64,000 nucleotides of DNA, from NCBI RefSeq assembly GCF_026210795.1, contig NC_089447.1:932501-996500 (forward strand). Direction: 5' to 3'. Position 1 is the stretch's first letter, and every line of letters starts with the position of its first letter. Shown here piece by piece: positions 38,190 to 52,741 of the stretch. Origin of the DNA: Rhizophagus irregularis. Taxonomy: Eukaryota; Glomeromycota; Glomeromycetes; Glomerales; Glomeraceae. A program made the translations under genes and the position numbers. The notes under the pieces were generated by a model that made no database searches, was not told the DNA's origin, and was given only the letters and a program-made list of their open reading frames with translations.

Positions 38190-39937
38190 CACTCATGTAT
38201 GCTTAAAAGAAAAAAGATAATAAACAGATATTCTAAAGTTATAGGCCTTTTCCATTCATCAAGAACTTGGAAAGAAAGTTAATTTACCGAAATATATATA
38301 TATATATATAGTGAAATTTATCAGGTAATAATTATTGTTTGAAAGTTATTTTGATTTTTTATTATTTTGTTAATTTATATTATAACCTGTATATCTAAAT
38401 TTCAATTAATTAATGATATAGTTTATCAACCAATTCCTGATGGTCAAATGATATTTGTCATCATTTATTTTAGAATTATTTTTTTTATAATAAAATTGTG
38501 ATCATTTACATTTAAATTAAATTTAAATCCATTTTAAGTTCTATGAAGCAATCAATATTTTGGAGAAATTAAAAATAATTTATAATGTACCGGTTTTTAA
38601 CGAATCCCTGCAATATTTTCATACAAACTAAACGCGCTGATTACATGCATTCTTCAATAAATATTTCCCGCGCATCTTTTTTAGATACTATTAAGAGGTC
38701 TGTAATTTGTTCTCGTTCATTGTTTTTTTTTGAAATCATCACGTTGCATAAGTGCCTACTAAATAGAGTTAGATCATTATAAAAAAACATAATATAATCA
38801 CAATTGATTACATCATGCTGCACACAACTAGCCCAAATGCTTCAGCCCCGGTTATTTATTAATTTGAATTTTTAACACCAAGTGATAGTTCGAAAGTTTT
38901 ATCCGATTTTTTCTTGGCGTATATCGAAGGATCCATTGGTCTGGATCGCAAAAATTCTGGTATAAATTATCCTAAATTGGAATATTATACAATGGTGAAA
39001 TGTCATGACGCAGTAAGATTTTATCCATCTAATTGAATTATACAAAATAGGTAATTAAATAAGGAGATTCATAATAGACTTTTAAAAAAATGTTCATTCA
39101 AATAATTTTCTCGAATGTGCGATGTTAATGTGTTACTTTATTTGTAAAACCTTTATCAAAATTTTCGAAAATTCATTTTAGAATCGATAGCAGGTTATCA
39201 CATTCAAATGCAGCACGCGAATTATAATGTCTTATAGTGCTTAGTAAAATGTTTATAATTCGACGGAATTAATTGTTTCATTCATTATGTGGCGGTGTCT
39301 TGATTTATACTCCGAATGTCATATGACCGTATGACCTAACGTATATTATAGGTTTTTGACGTTGGTACGACCAGTACCTTTTTTATTAATAAATATGTAG
39401 TTAATAAATAGTTAATAGGCTCTCACCAAATATAGATAAATGCCAAGAAATCGGTCAGTTCTAAAGAAGATGCCAAGACTTGGTGTTACTATGAACTTAA
39501 TGTTTTGTGTCGCGAGATTTTCTTCAAAAAGTTGGTGCGCGATTCCCATATAGGTATTAAAAAAATTAAAAAGAATCGACCCCTATAACTAAATTTTCTT
39601 TTTTTAAAAAAAAATTCTTGAATTGGTATTTTTTAAACCTCTTTTTTTTATTTCCCGTTCAAATTTCAAAATATTATAATTTTTATTATGAGTTAAAGAA
39701 AATCGATGTTCCTGATCGCGCCTTATTCATTGTATTGTTAAATAAACAATTGAATCAAATCATTCATTTTTTCGATTATAAGTAAGAACTTAATATAAAT
39801 AAATCTGATTTTTATTTTTTTTTATCTTTTATCCAATTTTTAAAATATTCTTTTATAATGTAAGTTTTTTTCTCGTTTTATATTTTAAGAACCATAAAAT
39901 TATTTTGTTAATTCTCATTTTCTCTTCAGCTCAAACC
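38190..39937. other. Spacer with a possible exon fragment
   Basis: Except for a coding-like fragment at about 38867-39034 (separate entry), no feature is supported. ORFs at 38585-38782 and 38641-38823 overlap on opposite strands and look like chance. The last 100 bases contain GTAAGT near 39860 and a TTCTCTTCAG acceptor at about 39921-39930, so a 5' UTR intron of the glyoxalase gene is possible. Confidence 0.45.
38867..39034 (+). pseudogene. Possible orphan exon fragment
   Basis: An open frame of about 56 codons without ATG reads FLTPSDSSKVLSDFFL, then AYIEGSIGLDRKNSGINYPK and LEYYTMVKCHDAV, followed by a GTAAGA that could be a donor site. The composition is less biased than the spacer around it. 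No upstream exon was found and the family was not recognised, so it may be a gene relic or chance. Confidence 0.25.
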
Positions 39938-41516
39938 ATGCGTATAATACCAATTCCCATTTTCGAGAACAATTACTCTTACCTCATCGTTGATGACAAA
40001 GCAAATGAGGGTTTGTATTCTTATATAAATTTTGTTTATATTAGTAAAAATGGACAACTAAGACAACTTTTTTTTTTATCACTTTAGCCGCCGCGGTAGA
40101 CCCAGCAGAACCTCAAAAGGTCTTAGCTGTTCTCGCTCAAACGGGCGCGAAATTAACTTCGATATTGACGACACATCATCATCAGTAAGTAATTTTCGTT
40201 GATTAATCTAATCTTTAAACATGATGATTTAAAAACTAAATAACATATAATTTTTAAAACAAAAAGAAAACACTCTGTAGGGAATATTGAATTAGTTTTA
40301 ACGAAACCAAACCTCGCCGTGTACGGGGCCGACGCTCGGATTCCCGGTAAACATCAATTAATTTCTTAAAATTTAATATAATTTATTATTTTTTTTTTAC
40401 TCAATAATTGTTATTAAATCTTGTTAGAGCTTAACTACGTCTGTAAACACAACGAGGAATTTACAGTACGTATTATGATCAACTCGATCAAATCTTGTTT
40501 ATTTTTTTTTGGGTGTAAAATTATCTAACCAATCACGTGATTTTTAGGTGGGCACCCTAAAAGTTCGATCATTTCATACACCGTCACACACGAAAGGTAG
40601 CGTGTGCTATTATGTTCGAGATGGTAATGAAATGAACGAGGAATTAGAAAAGGCCATATTTACTGGAGATACATTATTAACTGGTAAGCAAAGAAGTAAA
40701 GTAATTATAACTCATTAAATTTTTTTTTTATTTAGATATTGAATTTTATTTATTTCATTTTTATAGGTGGATGTGGTAAATTCATCGAAGGGGATGCCAA
40801 AGACATGTATAATGTACTCTATAATATATTGGGTCAATTACCCAGAGATACTAAAGTTTATTGTGGACATGAATGCGCTCTGAATAACCTTCAGGTAAAT
40901 AGCATTCTTCACCCACGATGTCATATAACAATGTCTTATATAAATGAAAAAAAACGTTACTAATTTTAATTATAATTTTGATAATATTGATTATTTCAGT
41001 TTGCAAATACAATAGATCCAAATAATCAATATATACGCGTAAGTGTTTAGTAAAATATTATTGTTAATTAATTGAATTTTAAACTTATAATTATCTTATA
41101 TATTTTAGAAACAATTGGCATATTCACAAATGAATCAGGTCACCGTGCCTAGTATACTTGAAGATGAGTTTAAATATAACCCATATTTAAGGCTTTCGTA
41201 TGTTGATACATAAATAGATTTTTTTTTATCTTAAATTGTAAAAAGAAAAAATTAATAATAATTCTTATGACTTCATAGAGAGATTTCCATCCAACAAGCT
41301 ACAAACGTAACAGATCCATATGAAGTAATGCATGTACTACGAGTTTTGAACGATAATTTCAACAACCAAAGTAATGGAATAAACGGACTAAGTAATGGCG
41401 TGAACGGAGTGAACGGAATAAATGGAGTCAGTAACGGAGTTAATGGGGTCAGCAACGGAGTAAATGGAATGAACGGAATGAATGGAATCAACGGGATTAC
41501 AGGTATGATACTATAA
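39938..41516 (+). CDS. Hydroxyacylglutathione hydrolase (glyoxalase II) with altered metal motif and NG-repeat tail
   Basis: Nine exons join to 305 aa: 39938-40010, 40088-40184, 40267-40346, 40428-40465, 40548-40683, 40767-40894, 41000-41038, 41109-41197 and 41279-41516. The enzyme hydrolyses S-D-lactoylglutathione in methylglyoxal detoxification. Landmarks include MRIIPIPIFENNYSYL, AAAVDPAEP, FHTPSHTKGS, IFTGDTLLTGGCGKF, VYCGHECALNN and NPYLRLSEISIQ. The metal motif THxHxDH reads THHHQKH (53-59): both His pairs stay, but Asp58 is Lys. The codon lies just after an intron (40185-40266) whose only usable acceptor yields this reading. Other ligands (PSHT, GDT, CGHE) are intact. After residue 257 comes a tail of about 45 residues made of NG(V/I/L/M) and SNG repeats, absent from usual family members. 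Activity may be reduced or the metal content changed. Confidence 0.88.
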
Positions 41517-43679
41517 ACTTTTTTATATTACATTTAATATATAAAGATATGTCCGGGATGGGGGTTGGGATAATATTGATTTACGTTTTTTTTAAATTAT
41601 CATGGGTTGATCTTTATATATTTTTTTTTCTTTTTTTTTTTATAATATAAATTTACAGTTCTTTAATTGTAAAAAAAAATTTTTAAATTCTTAGAAATTT
41701 TCGATTCATATTTAAAGATGAATATATATAGTGCGGATGATTTAAATACATTAAATACGATAATTCGAAGGAAAGGATGAAGGAGAAAAAAGAATGTTAA
41801 AAATTAAAATAATAATTTAATATTAGAAAGTTTTTTTTCCCCTTAAAACATTTTAACAACTCTTTATATAATATATGATCATCCGTAATATTTTTTTACC
41901 TTTTTTTTTTTTAAGAAAATATTATATTTATTTTTGTATCATAAGTAATAATTTTCCTTTTTATTTCCATTACATGATTCGATTAAAATTATGATGTTTA
42001 CTATTACTAAATAAAACAATACATAACAAGATAAGATTATATAACTAGGGTGAAGGTTTGATTTCAATTTTAATTCAACTCAAGGATGGAGTGTTTAATT
42101 GTTACAAGAGTACATAAGTAACAACGAATAACAAGATTCACTTTTGTTTCTCTATGGAATTGCTAAAGAGAATTCTTTCAAGAAATTCTTTGAAGAAATT
42201 CCTTTGAGAAAAGTCGTATGAAGAGACGACGAATTAGGAATAAACTTATTTATTTTGATTATTCTTTTTTGATCAAAAAAATTTTCCCTTCATTGAATTA
42301 TGTGTAACCTATGACATATAATTACTTTTTATTCGACCAACGCAAACAAAAAAAAAGAGGTATAAATCAAAAAAAAAAAAAAGAATAAAATCAATATAGG
42401 AAATATTATAATACATTTATGGTAACCTATCGTAAAAAAGAAAAAAAATCCATGGTTAAATTACTGTATGTGCAAATTGTTTATCGATTTGTGTTACCAG
42501 AATGTTGGAATGTTTTAAATGCCGATCCTTGAACGCCATAATATCCGTAATAATACAATATAATACGATCGGGTTAAATACGGATTCTACGTGTTTTAGA
42601 AAGGATTATGGGTTTAATAGAATTAATAGAATTTAAATTTTCCATATTAAAACTGGCTAATCTTATGCATTACAGAATGAGCATATAATCTGGTTAATAT
42701 ATATTTGGTTTTGCCTGATTTTGAGATTTTAACCGATTTTTAACCCGTGCATAACCCGTGTCCGACTCTTAAAAATACTCCATCCTTTTTTTTTTAAAAT
42801 ACTCTTTTTTTTTCTTTTTTTTTAAAAAAAAGAAAAGGATGAAGAAGGGATCGCCACATGCTCATTATGCTCATTCATTATTGACTTCGAAAATGTATTA
42901 AATAAGTTTTTTCATAATATAATAATATATGTATGATTGATTGATTAATCAAAGACGCGATGTTACATTTTTTCTTTCAAAATTTTACGGTCAATACTGT
43001 TTAAATTATGCACTTAATTATTTATATATTTACATTTTGTATTACATTTTTATTATAATTTCTCATTAGGACAAAAAAATTTAAAAAAATTCGGTATTTT
43101 TAAATTAATTCGGTTGGTTTGTAATTTGATAAATGATAAATTTTTGGTAATTCGGTATAGAATTAAAAAATAAACATGTGCATTTAATTGTACTCCAAAC
43201 AGGAGATCCATAAAAAAAAGATTTCGAAAAAAGTTTTTTCTTTGAACCCATTAAAAAAAAAACATGTATATATTGAAAATGATATTTTATTGGTTCAAAG
43301 AAAAAAAAGAAAATACAAACAAATATAAATTCATTTTTATCATCTATTAATGGGAATTTCGGATTTTTATAGATTTTTCGATTTTTTGAAAAATTGAAAA
43401 TTGAACATGTGATTTTCTTAATTCCATCAGCTTTAATTCTAGAAAAAAAAAAGCTTTAATTCTTTTTAATTCTGGAAAAAAAAAATCGAAATAATTCATA
43501 AGAAATTTCATTTTTTTAATCGTAAAAAAAAATAAAAAAAATAAAAAAATAAATAAATATTTTTACGGGTCTCCCGGGTAGTTGAAGCATTGTTCTTACG
43601 TGATATTCTTTTTAAATTTTGGACAACATTACCAACATCATTGTTATTAATATTATCAAATATTACAGAACGAAGCAGT

Positions 43680-44300
43680 TTTCACGTGTTAGTCTTTTTA
43701 AAATTTTGGGCATTCTGGGCAACATTAGAAACATTATTGTTATTAATATTATACAGATACTACAGAACGAAACATTGTAGTCTTTTTAAATTCTGGGCAT
43801 TCTGGGCAACATTCTTTGCATAAACATGTTCCACTTATCAAATTTCGAAATATTGGTCGATAATAACTCGATATGGTTTTAAAATGCTGAATCCTGTACA
43901 ACCGATCGAGAATATGTTAAGAAGACCAGTAATAATTGAATATCTGATATTATCAAATATTATACAATATTATACAGATATTACAGATATTACAGAACGA
44001 AGCATTATAGTCTTTTTAATATTATTACAGATAGCTCAGAACGAAACATTGTAGATTCTGGGCATTCTGGGCATTCTGGACAACATTAGCAACATTCTTT
44101 GCATAAACATGTTCCACTTACCAAATTTCGAAATATTGGTTGATATGGTGTTAAAAATGCTGAATCCTGCACAACTGATCAAGAATATATTAAGATACAA
44201 CAGCTTGAACCTAGAAGACCAGTAGTAATTGAATATTATCAAATATTATACAAATATTACAAATATTACAGAACGAAGCATTATAGTCTTTTTAAATTCG
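43680..44300. repeat. Tandemly duplicated ~270-bp block
   Basis: Copy A (about 43760-43975) and copy B (about 44037-44265) share GAACGAAACATTGTAG, GGGCATTCTGG, CTTTGCATAAACATGTTCCA, AAATTTCGAAATATTGGT, ATGCTGAATCCTG and GACCAGTA(A/G)TAATTGAATA. Smaller CAGAACGAA(G/A)CATT(A/G)TAGT units recur at both flanks. Minor insertions separate the copies. Neither strand keeps a long frame; a decayed repeat or gene-family relic is possible. Confidence 0.75.
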
Positions 44301-44819
44301 GGGCAACATTAGGTTATTAACATTTATAACATTTATATCAAATATTATATACAGTATAATAATAATGCATAATAGATACTACTTCAAAACAATTCAAAAA
44401 TCAATTCATTATAATTTTGTTTTTTAAAAAAAATTCATTTTATTTTTCGTATTCTGTATTAAGATTGCTGCTGCAAGGGAAATAATAAAAAAAAAACCGA
44501 ACATAAAACTTTTTTTTTTTCAAAAAAAAAAGTAAAAAAAAAAAATAAATGAAAAAATTGAAGTGAAAAATAATTAATATGAAAAAAAAATGTTGAATAT
44601 GAAAAAAAAAATGTCAAGTGAAACACACAATTTTTAATACTTTAAAATTCATGGAAACAATTTATAATACTGTAAATTATGAAAAAAACATTTATAAAAA
44701 AAAATAAAAAATTGGCAAAAATTTTTCAAAAAATTGGCAAAATCCGTTTGTTTTAAGCTAAAGGGACTTGAAGAATATACGATAATTTTTTTTTCTATAT
44801 ATATATATATTATATAATA

Positions 44820-44852
<33 letters not shown>

Positions 44853-47800
44853 CTGTGTGATTGTTTAAAATTCGCTGGGGAAATAATTATGACATAAAAA
44901 AAATATTTGAAGAGTTAATTTATCGTTATATATTAAAAAAGGTAAAAAAAAAAATAATTTTTTTGATCTTAAAAAAAAAATTTCAATTTGTTTTTTTTTT
45001 ATTTTTTTTCTTATATAAAGAAAAAAAAAATTTTTTTTTAATAAAAAAGGTGAAAAAAAAAAAGGTTTTTTACAAGCTAAGAAATCTTATGAAAATATAA
45101 AATCTTAATGTGTATTTTTTTTTATGGTAATGTAGGTTAGGTATTTTTTTTTTGTAGGGGTTAATCATTATTTTTAGGGGAATCATAATTTTTTTAAAAA
45201 TCTATAGTAGATGATTATTAAAATAGAATTGGTTCTTTTTTTGTTATTTTGTATTTCCAAAATTTGAGATAAAAAATTTATGAAAAAAAAAAAGTAAAAA
45301 CGAAATATGATTGTTTTTTGGCCTAAAAGTGTTGTAAAAAGTGTTGTAAGTAAAAAGTGTTGTAAAAAGTGTTGTAAAAAAAAGAAGGAAAAAAAAAAGC
45401 TCTTCGTGTTTTCCTTTAAAAATGTCGAATCGTTTTTTTCTTTACGTTTATACGCGAGTTAAATAAATAAATGTCTTGGTCACTAGCTCTATTGACAAAC
45501 TGAAAAATTAAATTAAGATAAAAAGAAAAAAAAAATGTATAATGTATGTACAAAAAATTGTCTATTGTATTTTATGAAAAAGGGGATAAAAAGAAACTAT
45601 CTACATTTTTGATATTTACAAAATATATGTTCATTATTTATCAGAATCAAGAATCATATGTACAGAGAGAAAAAAAAGGAACAAAAAAAAACATAAAAAA
45701 ACATATAAGAACAACATTTAAGCACGTAAGAACGAAAATTAAAGAGACGAAAAAAAGACCCATCGTCGTCGTCGAGACTGCAATGTCCATCGTCCGTCGT
45801 AAATCGTCCATCGTCGAGGTTGCAGTTTCTATTAGAGGAATCTTGACAATACCATTAACTTTTTTCGCTGTAGCTTATTAGTTAGTTTTTCAGGACCACT
45901 CGAAAATTCATTATCTAATTCTCATTCGTTTCTAGGACTCGAAAACTCCCATTTTTTTTCATTTTTAGGGCAGGACGGAAGAAATATATATTTTTTTTTC
46001 TTGGATGACAAAAAAAAATATTTAAATGAGAGAGAGAATTTTTTTACGCAAACGCGTTTTTGTAAATTTATGTTTAGACGAACTTAAAAATAGGTGAATT
46101 TTTTCGATGTAAAAAAAATTCGGATACTTAAACGGCATATGTAAAATTGAGGGAGAGAGAGAAAAGGGAAATATACAATTTATTCGAAAGTTATGAATTA
46201 AAGGATATCATTATTAAAGAGTGACTAAATTTAATTTTGAATTTTTAATTAATTTTAAATATTTTTATTGTAGAAAAAAAAAATAAAAAAAGGACGAAAC
46301 ATCTTCCTTTTATAAAAAAAAAATGGATTTTATCAAGATAACAGGAATAATAGATAAAAAAAAATTTTTTTTTAATAATAGATAAAATTTTTTTTTTTTA
46401 ATAATAGATAAATTTTTTTTTAAAAAAAAAAAATTTAATTATACACAGCCCACTATAAAAAAAATGGAAACAATTGCTGTTTCGCGATTGAAGGAAAAAA
46501 AAGGAACAATTTTGGGCCAGAATTAACAATAGAGATAATAGAAAAAGGCTTAAAGATTATTTATTATATATACTATATTCAATTTATCGGCGTTTTAAAA
46601 AATTGAACCGACAAATGGCCGTTTAGTGTAACGTATAATAAAAAAATCAATCAGCCAAAAAATTATTAAGGGGGCCACCACCGACAACATAGTTGAGGGA
46701 TTGATTTTATTAATTCAAACCAATTTTGGATAACAATTATCACTAAATATGAATTGACTTTTTTATTTATAACATTTTCTTTTTGGCGTTAAACCGGCAT
46801 GAAGGGTCATTTTTTAATCGATTGTGATTATCCAATAAATTGATTAAATTGATTAAATTGATTTTTAAATAAAAAAAGTTTTTTTTATAAGAGTACAAAT
46901 TAAGAAGCTGAATCAGGTGAATTCCATCTGAAACTTTGAAACTAAAATAATTTTCAAATATTCCCTTTTTTATTTTTTTTTTATTACAATTCATTTTCAC
47001 CGATTATTAAAGGTTTTTTTAAACCGATTATTACAAGTTTTTAAAAGTTAAAAAATTTTTAAAGAATTGGAAAAAAAAAAAAATTTTTTTTTTTTTAAAC
47101 AAATATCGTAACCCAATAAGCGATCTTAAATGAAATAATTTTCTCTTTCCTCCCTTTTTTTTTAAAAAAAAAAATGGTCTATGAACATAATAGACAATAA
47201 AGAAACATAAAGATTATTGTTGATTATTGTTATTATTTTCATTTTAATCTTCAGAATTTATCCCTTAAACATCTTTTTTTCGTTAAAGAGACTTTTTTTA
47301 AAGAGAGAAAAAAAAAAATGGCTTGCATAAAATATTATTTCAATAATAAAACAATAATACTCCGATTTACAAAATAAAAAGTTAACTTTAAAAGTTATTT
47401 AAAATCCGATTTATTTACCATTTTTTTTATTATCATTTCACAAAAAAAAAAACTTTCATTCAAACCAATTAGTATATATATATATTTATTAATTATACTT
47501 ACTTTGGTTATAATCAATGAAACCTTTTTATTGACAGAATCAAATAAATGACATAATTTCATTACTAAACCGCTTTTTTTTTTTATATTATTTTAATAAA
47601 ACCTCGTTTTTTTTTGATGTTGAAAGGTTTTGATTGACTTGCATGACACCATGACGGGTATAGTATTTTTTGATACATGATTTACAACTTATGTTCACAT
47701 CATATTTTTTTATAACTTTAAAATTTTTTAGATAAAAATTATTAAAAATTTCAAAAACCTTATTTTTCATTACAACCTATTAAAATCTTGCAGAGAATGA

Positions 47801-49324
47801 AACTTATTAAAGGAAATTCATCATTAAATTCCGATTAAATAAAATAATTTTAAGAAAATTATTTTTGCATCGGCAATTATTAATTTACTCTAAAAAGATA
47901 TAATAATGAACCCTTTTGATAAATAAAGTTTTGAAGAGCGATGAACTTTATAAAAAGAATATTTGCATATGTTACATGAATTAACAACAACAACAAATGC
48001 TCATTATTCACAAGGAGACGCCGCCATCATTCTCTCTATTGAATGAAAGTTAAATAATAAAAATAGTAATGATTTTCCTTTTTTTCTCATACATAAACTT
48101 TTCAATTAATTCTTTCAAGTTCTAGACAAAAATAATAATCGGAGTTTGGTACACTTTTTTTTGGTTTGTGAATTTGTGATATAAAATGTATAATAAAATA
48201 AAAATGTATATATATATATATAATAAAAAAAAAATTTTTTTTTTTACTCTTAATTTGATCTACTATTTGCAGGTTTATTTTTCACCCTTTTTTTTTTTTT
48301 CTTTTTTTCTTTTTTTTCAAAGAGAACATCTGATTTTTTGCATTAATTATGATCTAAATAATCATCACACGTGATTATAAATCTTTTTATCAAAACAAAC
48401 TAATACTCGTATGGTTTCGAATAAGTATGAACTATAATATTCGTATAACTAACACTAATACTTGTATGGTTTCAAAATAAGAAGCAATCAAAAAAAACTA
48501 AACTTAATTTTATTAACTTAATCTAAATCTTAAAATTTTTTAGAAATTTTGGTTGATCATTTAATTAAAACAAATAATAAAAACATCATAATTTAGTCTC
48601 ATTTTTTTGGCGCTGTATATTAAAGAAATTTTTTTTTTTAAAACGGTATTTTTAATTATATATATAATATATAACGTTTATTTACTTTTTCTTAAATCCG
48701 AACGTTCCTTAAAAATCCGAACGTTCCCTCTTTGATCATGAGACAAATATTTGTTTTCATAAGTTTCATAAGCCCAAAATTATTTTTTTTGATTCCAACT
48801 AAATGTATAATAAATAATAAATAAATAATATTAAGTAATTTGGCTCATAAATGAAAACTAAGCCTATCTAGCCTATCTTTTGATCACAAAAAAAAAAAAA
48901 AAAAAAAACTAAGCAAATTAACTAAGCAAAACTTTCAATTGTTTCAATTGAGTAAATAAATTTTTTATTAAAAAGAATGAATCGAATAAGCACTAAGCCT
49001 TAATTCCTTGAGTTTTTAACGGACTTTCAAAAGTTTGGTTCGGCCCGAATTTTTCGACGCGTTTTTTTTTATTTTAAAACGCGAATCAAGGTGAGGTGAT
49101 TTTTTTTTAAGAAAACAATGATTTTTTGATTGTATTTTAAAATTGTTATTAATTGTATTACAAAAGATGTTAACGAAACGAAAAGTTTGAAATACGGTAA
49201 ATTTTATAATAAATTGAACTGAATGCTTTTATTTATATATTTAATATATACAACAATATATAAATCAATCAAATCTGAATTTCTTTTTATAAAATTTATA
49301 AAAATTTTTATAATTTTTTATAAT

Positions 49325-49365
49325 TTTTTATAATTTTCTCTCTCTCTCTCTCTCTCTCTTTTCTA
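49325..49365. repeat. CT microsatellite upstream of the Kre9-like gene
   Basis: A run of CTCTCT units with short interruptions ends about 30 bases before the ATG at 49395. Pyrimidine-rich tracts are common just upstream of fungal start sites, so it may lie in the promoter or 5' leader. Confidence 0.6.
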
Positions 49366-49394
49366 CTCTCTCTTTTTACGTGTAAAAAAAAAAA

Positions 49395-50095
49395 ATGTCA
49401 TCGATCAACTTAATTTCATTCGTGATTCTTGCTTTATTCACTTTAAATATTGTTTGTAAGTTAAGTTTTATATTATATTTGATTTATTTACTAATAGATA
49501 AGTTTTTGAAATAATTTTTTTACATGTGTTTTTTTTGATCTTTATAGCAGAAATCACGGTTTTAACACCAAATGAAAAATTTTATGGTGTCGTTAATGAA
49601 ACTTTACCAATCACTTGGTCATCAAGTGGAAATGATGGTAAAATTTATTATCTTTTTAATAATTATTTTGTATTAAATATACTGATTGTATTAAATATAT
49701 TAATATATATATATATATATACAGTCCCACAGGCTATTACTATTAAACTTATTTCAAAAACTCAAACTAGTTTATTTACTGGTGAATACGCTGTAGGACA
49801 AAGTATTCCAACATCAAGTGGAAATTATGCATGGCGTATAACTGATAATTTGGTTGGTGATAATAATTGGGTATTAAAATTTTATAATGCTTTATCTGAA
49901 TTAAATGATAAAACTCCTCCCGTTGCTCAAAGTAAAGAATTTAGTATTAAACCTGCTGGTACTAAACCTCCTTCAAATGATACTATTACTAATACTAAAA
50001 AGAATCATTCAAATAATATTTTTGATTTTTCTACTTCTTTATTTATTTTCTTCTCTTCATTCATTTCTTCTATTATTATTATTTATCAATTTTAA
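49395..50095 (+). CDS. Kre9/KNH-like secreted, possibly GPI-anchored protein
   Basis: Three exons (49395-49455, 49548-49637, 49725-50095) join to 173 aa. The N-terminus MSSINLISFVILALFTLNIV is a signal peptide. The mature part starts EITVLTPNEKFYGVVNETLP with ITWSSSGND, then AITIKLISK and YAWRITDNLVGDNNWVLKF, the pattern of the Kre9/KNH N-terminal (Ser-Thr-rich GPI-anchored membrane) family. A Lys/Asn/Thr-rich spacer is followed by a hydrophobic C-terminal tail STSLFIFFSSFISSIIIIYQ, consistent with a GPI signal. Such proteins act at the cell wall or surface; in yeast Kre9 is needed for beta-1,6-glucan. Family call is good, exact role unknown. The 3' end is 135 bases from the convergent Ate1 stop. 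Confidence 0.8.
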
Positions 50096-50230
50096 ATATT
50101 TTTAAAATTAGATAAAATAGTGATTTGTATATATTTACTTGTATATATTTACTGTATATATTACATGTAATTAAAAGAAATACATTAATATAAAATAAAC
50201 ATTTATTTGTACTTTAAACGCGTGTTAAAT

Positions 50231-52250
<2,020 letters not shown>

Positions 52251-52741
52251 TCTAAAACCTTTTCTTTTCTTACAAAAAAAAAAGAAAAAAAAGACTTAAA
52301 AAAACCAGTACCTTCCATTTTTATATTTATCGTGGATCTTATTTATAGAAATGATCTACCTTTCGATTATCATTTAACTATGTAATACACGAAAATCAGA
52401 TCAATAGCATTTCTGGAATTTCGCATTTTTTTTTCTGCAATTCGGCAAATTCGGGTAAATATCAAAAAACCATCTAAACATAAATGGTGGAGATCACACC
52501 TTAAACATGAATACGTGACATTTTAAGACGTGAGATGCAATAATGCGTCATTAAAAAAAGATGATCTATATAAATATCAACTCTACCAAATCATTTTTTT
52601 TTCTTTATCAAACGTTTAGGAATCTTGAACCTTTACGTGATTGGAATTATCGTTGTTACAACGGTATCTTAGTGTTTTTTCGACTTAAGAGCTGTTAATG
52701 AAAAGAGCTCGATAGTTGTTGACCGTGATCTTAAAACGGTC
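52251..52741. promoter_or_regulatory. Divergent promoter between Ate1 and Lon genes
   Basis: The 491-base interval is less AT-biased near the Lon start. A 7-bp inverted pair, TGACCGT at 52720-52726 and ACGGTCA at 52736-52742, brackets the Lon start so that the A of ATG lies in the stem. TGCGTCAT near 52545 resembles an ATF/CREB-type half-site. No experimental support can be given. Confidence 0.4.

Larger units (their letters stand above)
41517..49394. other. 7.9-kb gene-poor, low-complexity region
   Basis: This region has long poly-A and poly-T tracts, TA microsatellites (44790-44840) and a duplicated block at 43.7-44.3 kb (listed separately). AGTGTTGTAAAA repeats lie at 45335-45380, and poly-A/T palindromic runs at 46360-46440 and 47060-47100. 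ORFs such as 45546-45881 and 48186-48374 are Lys- or Phe-rich translations of low-complexity DNA. No gene or RNA was supported. Confidence 0.55.

Noticed and set aside
41273-41491. Minus-strand 72-aa ORF rich in PFTPLLTPFIP
   Set aside because: It is the antisense reading of the Asn-Gly repeat of glyoxalase II; repeat DNA stays open in several frames.
43590-43823. 77-aa ORF with repeated LFKFWAFWAT
   Set aside because: The protein repeat only mirrors the DNA repeat at 43.7-44.3 kb; no frame persists across the second copy.
45546-45881. 111-aa plus-strand ORF
   Set aside because: It has a Lys-rich, low-complexity start and a CGTCGTCG-repeat end, with no splice context, no family and no upstream signal.
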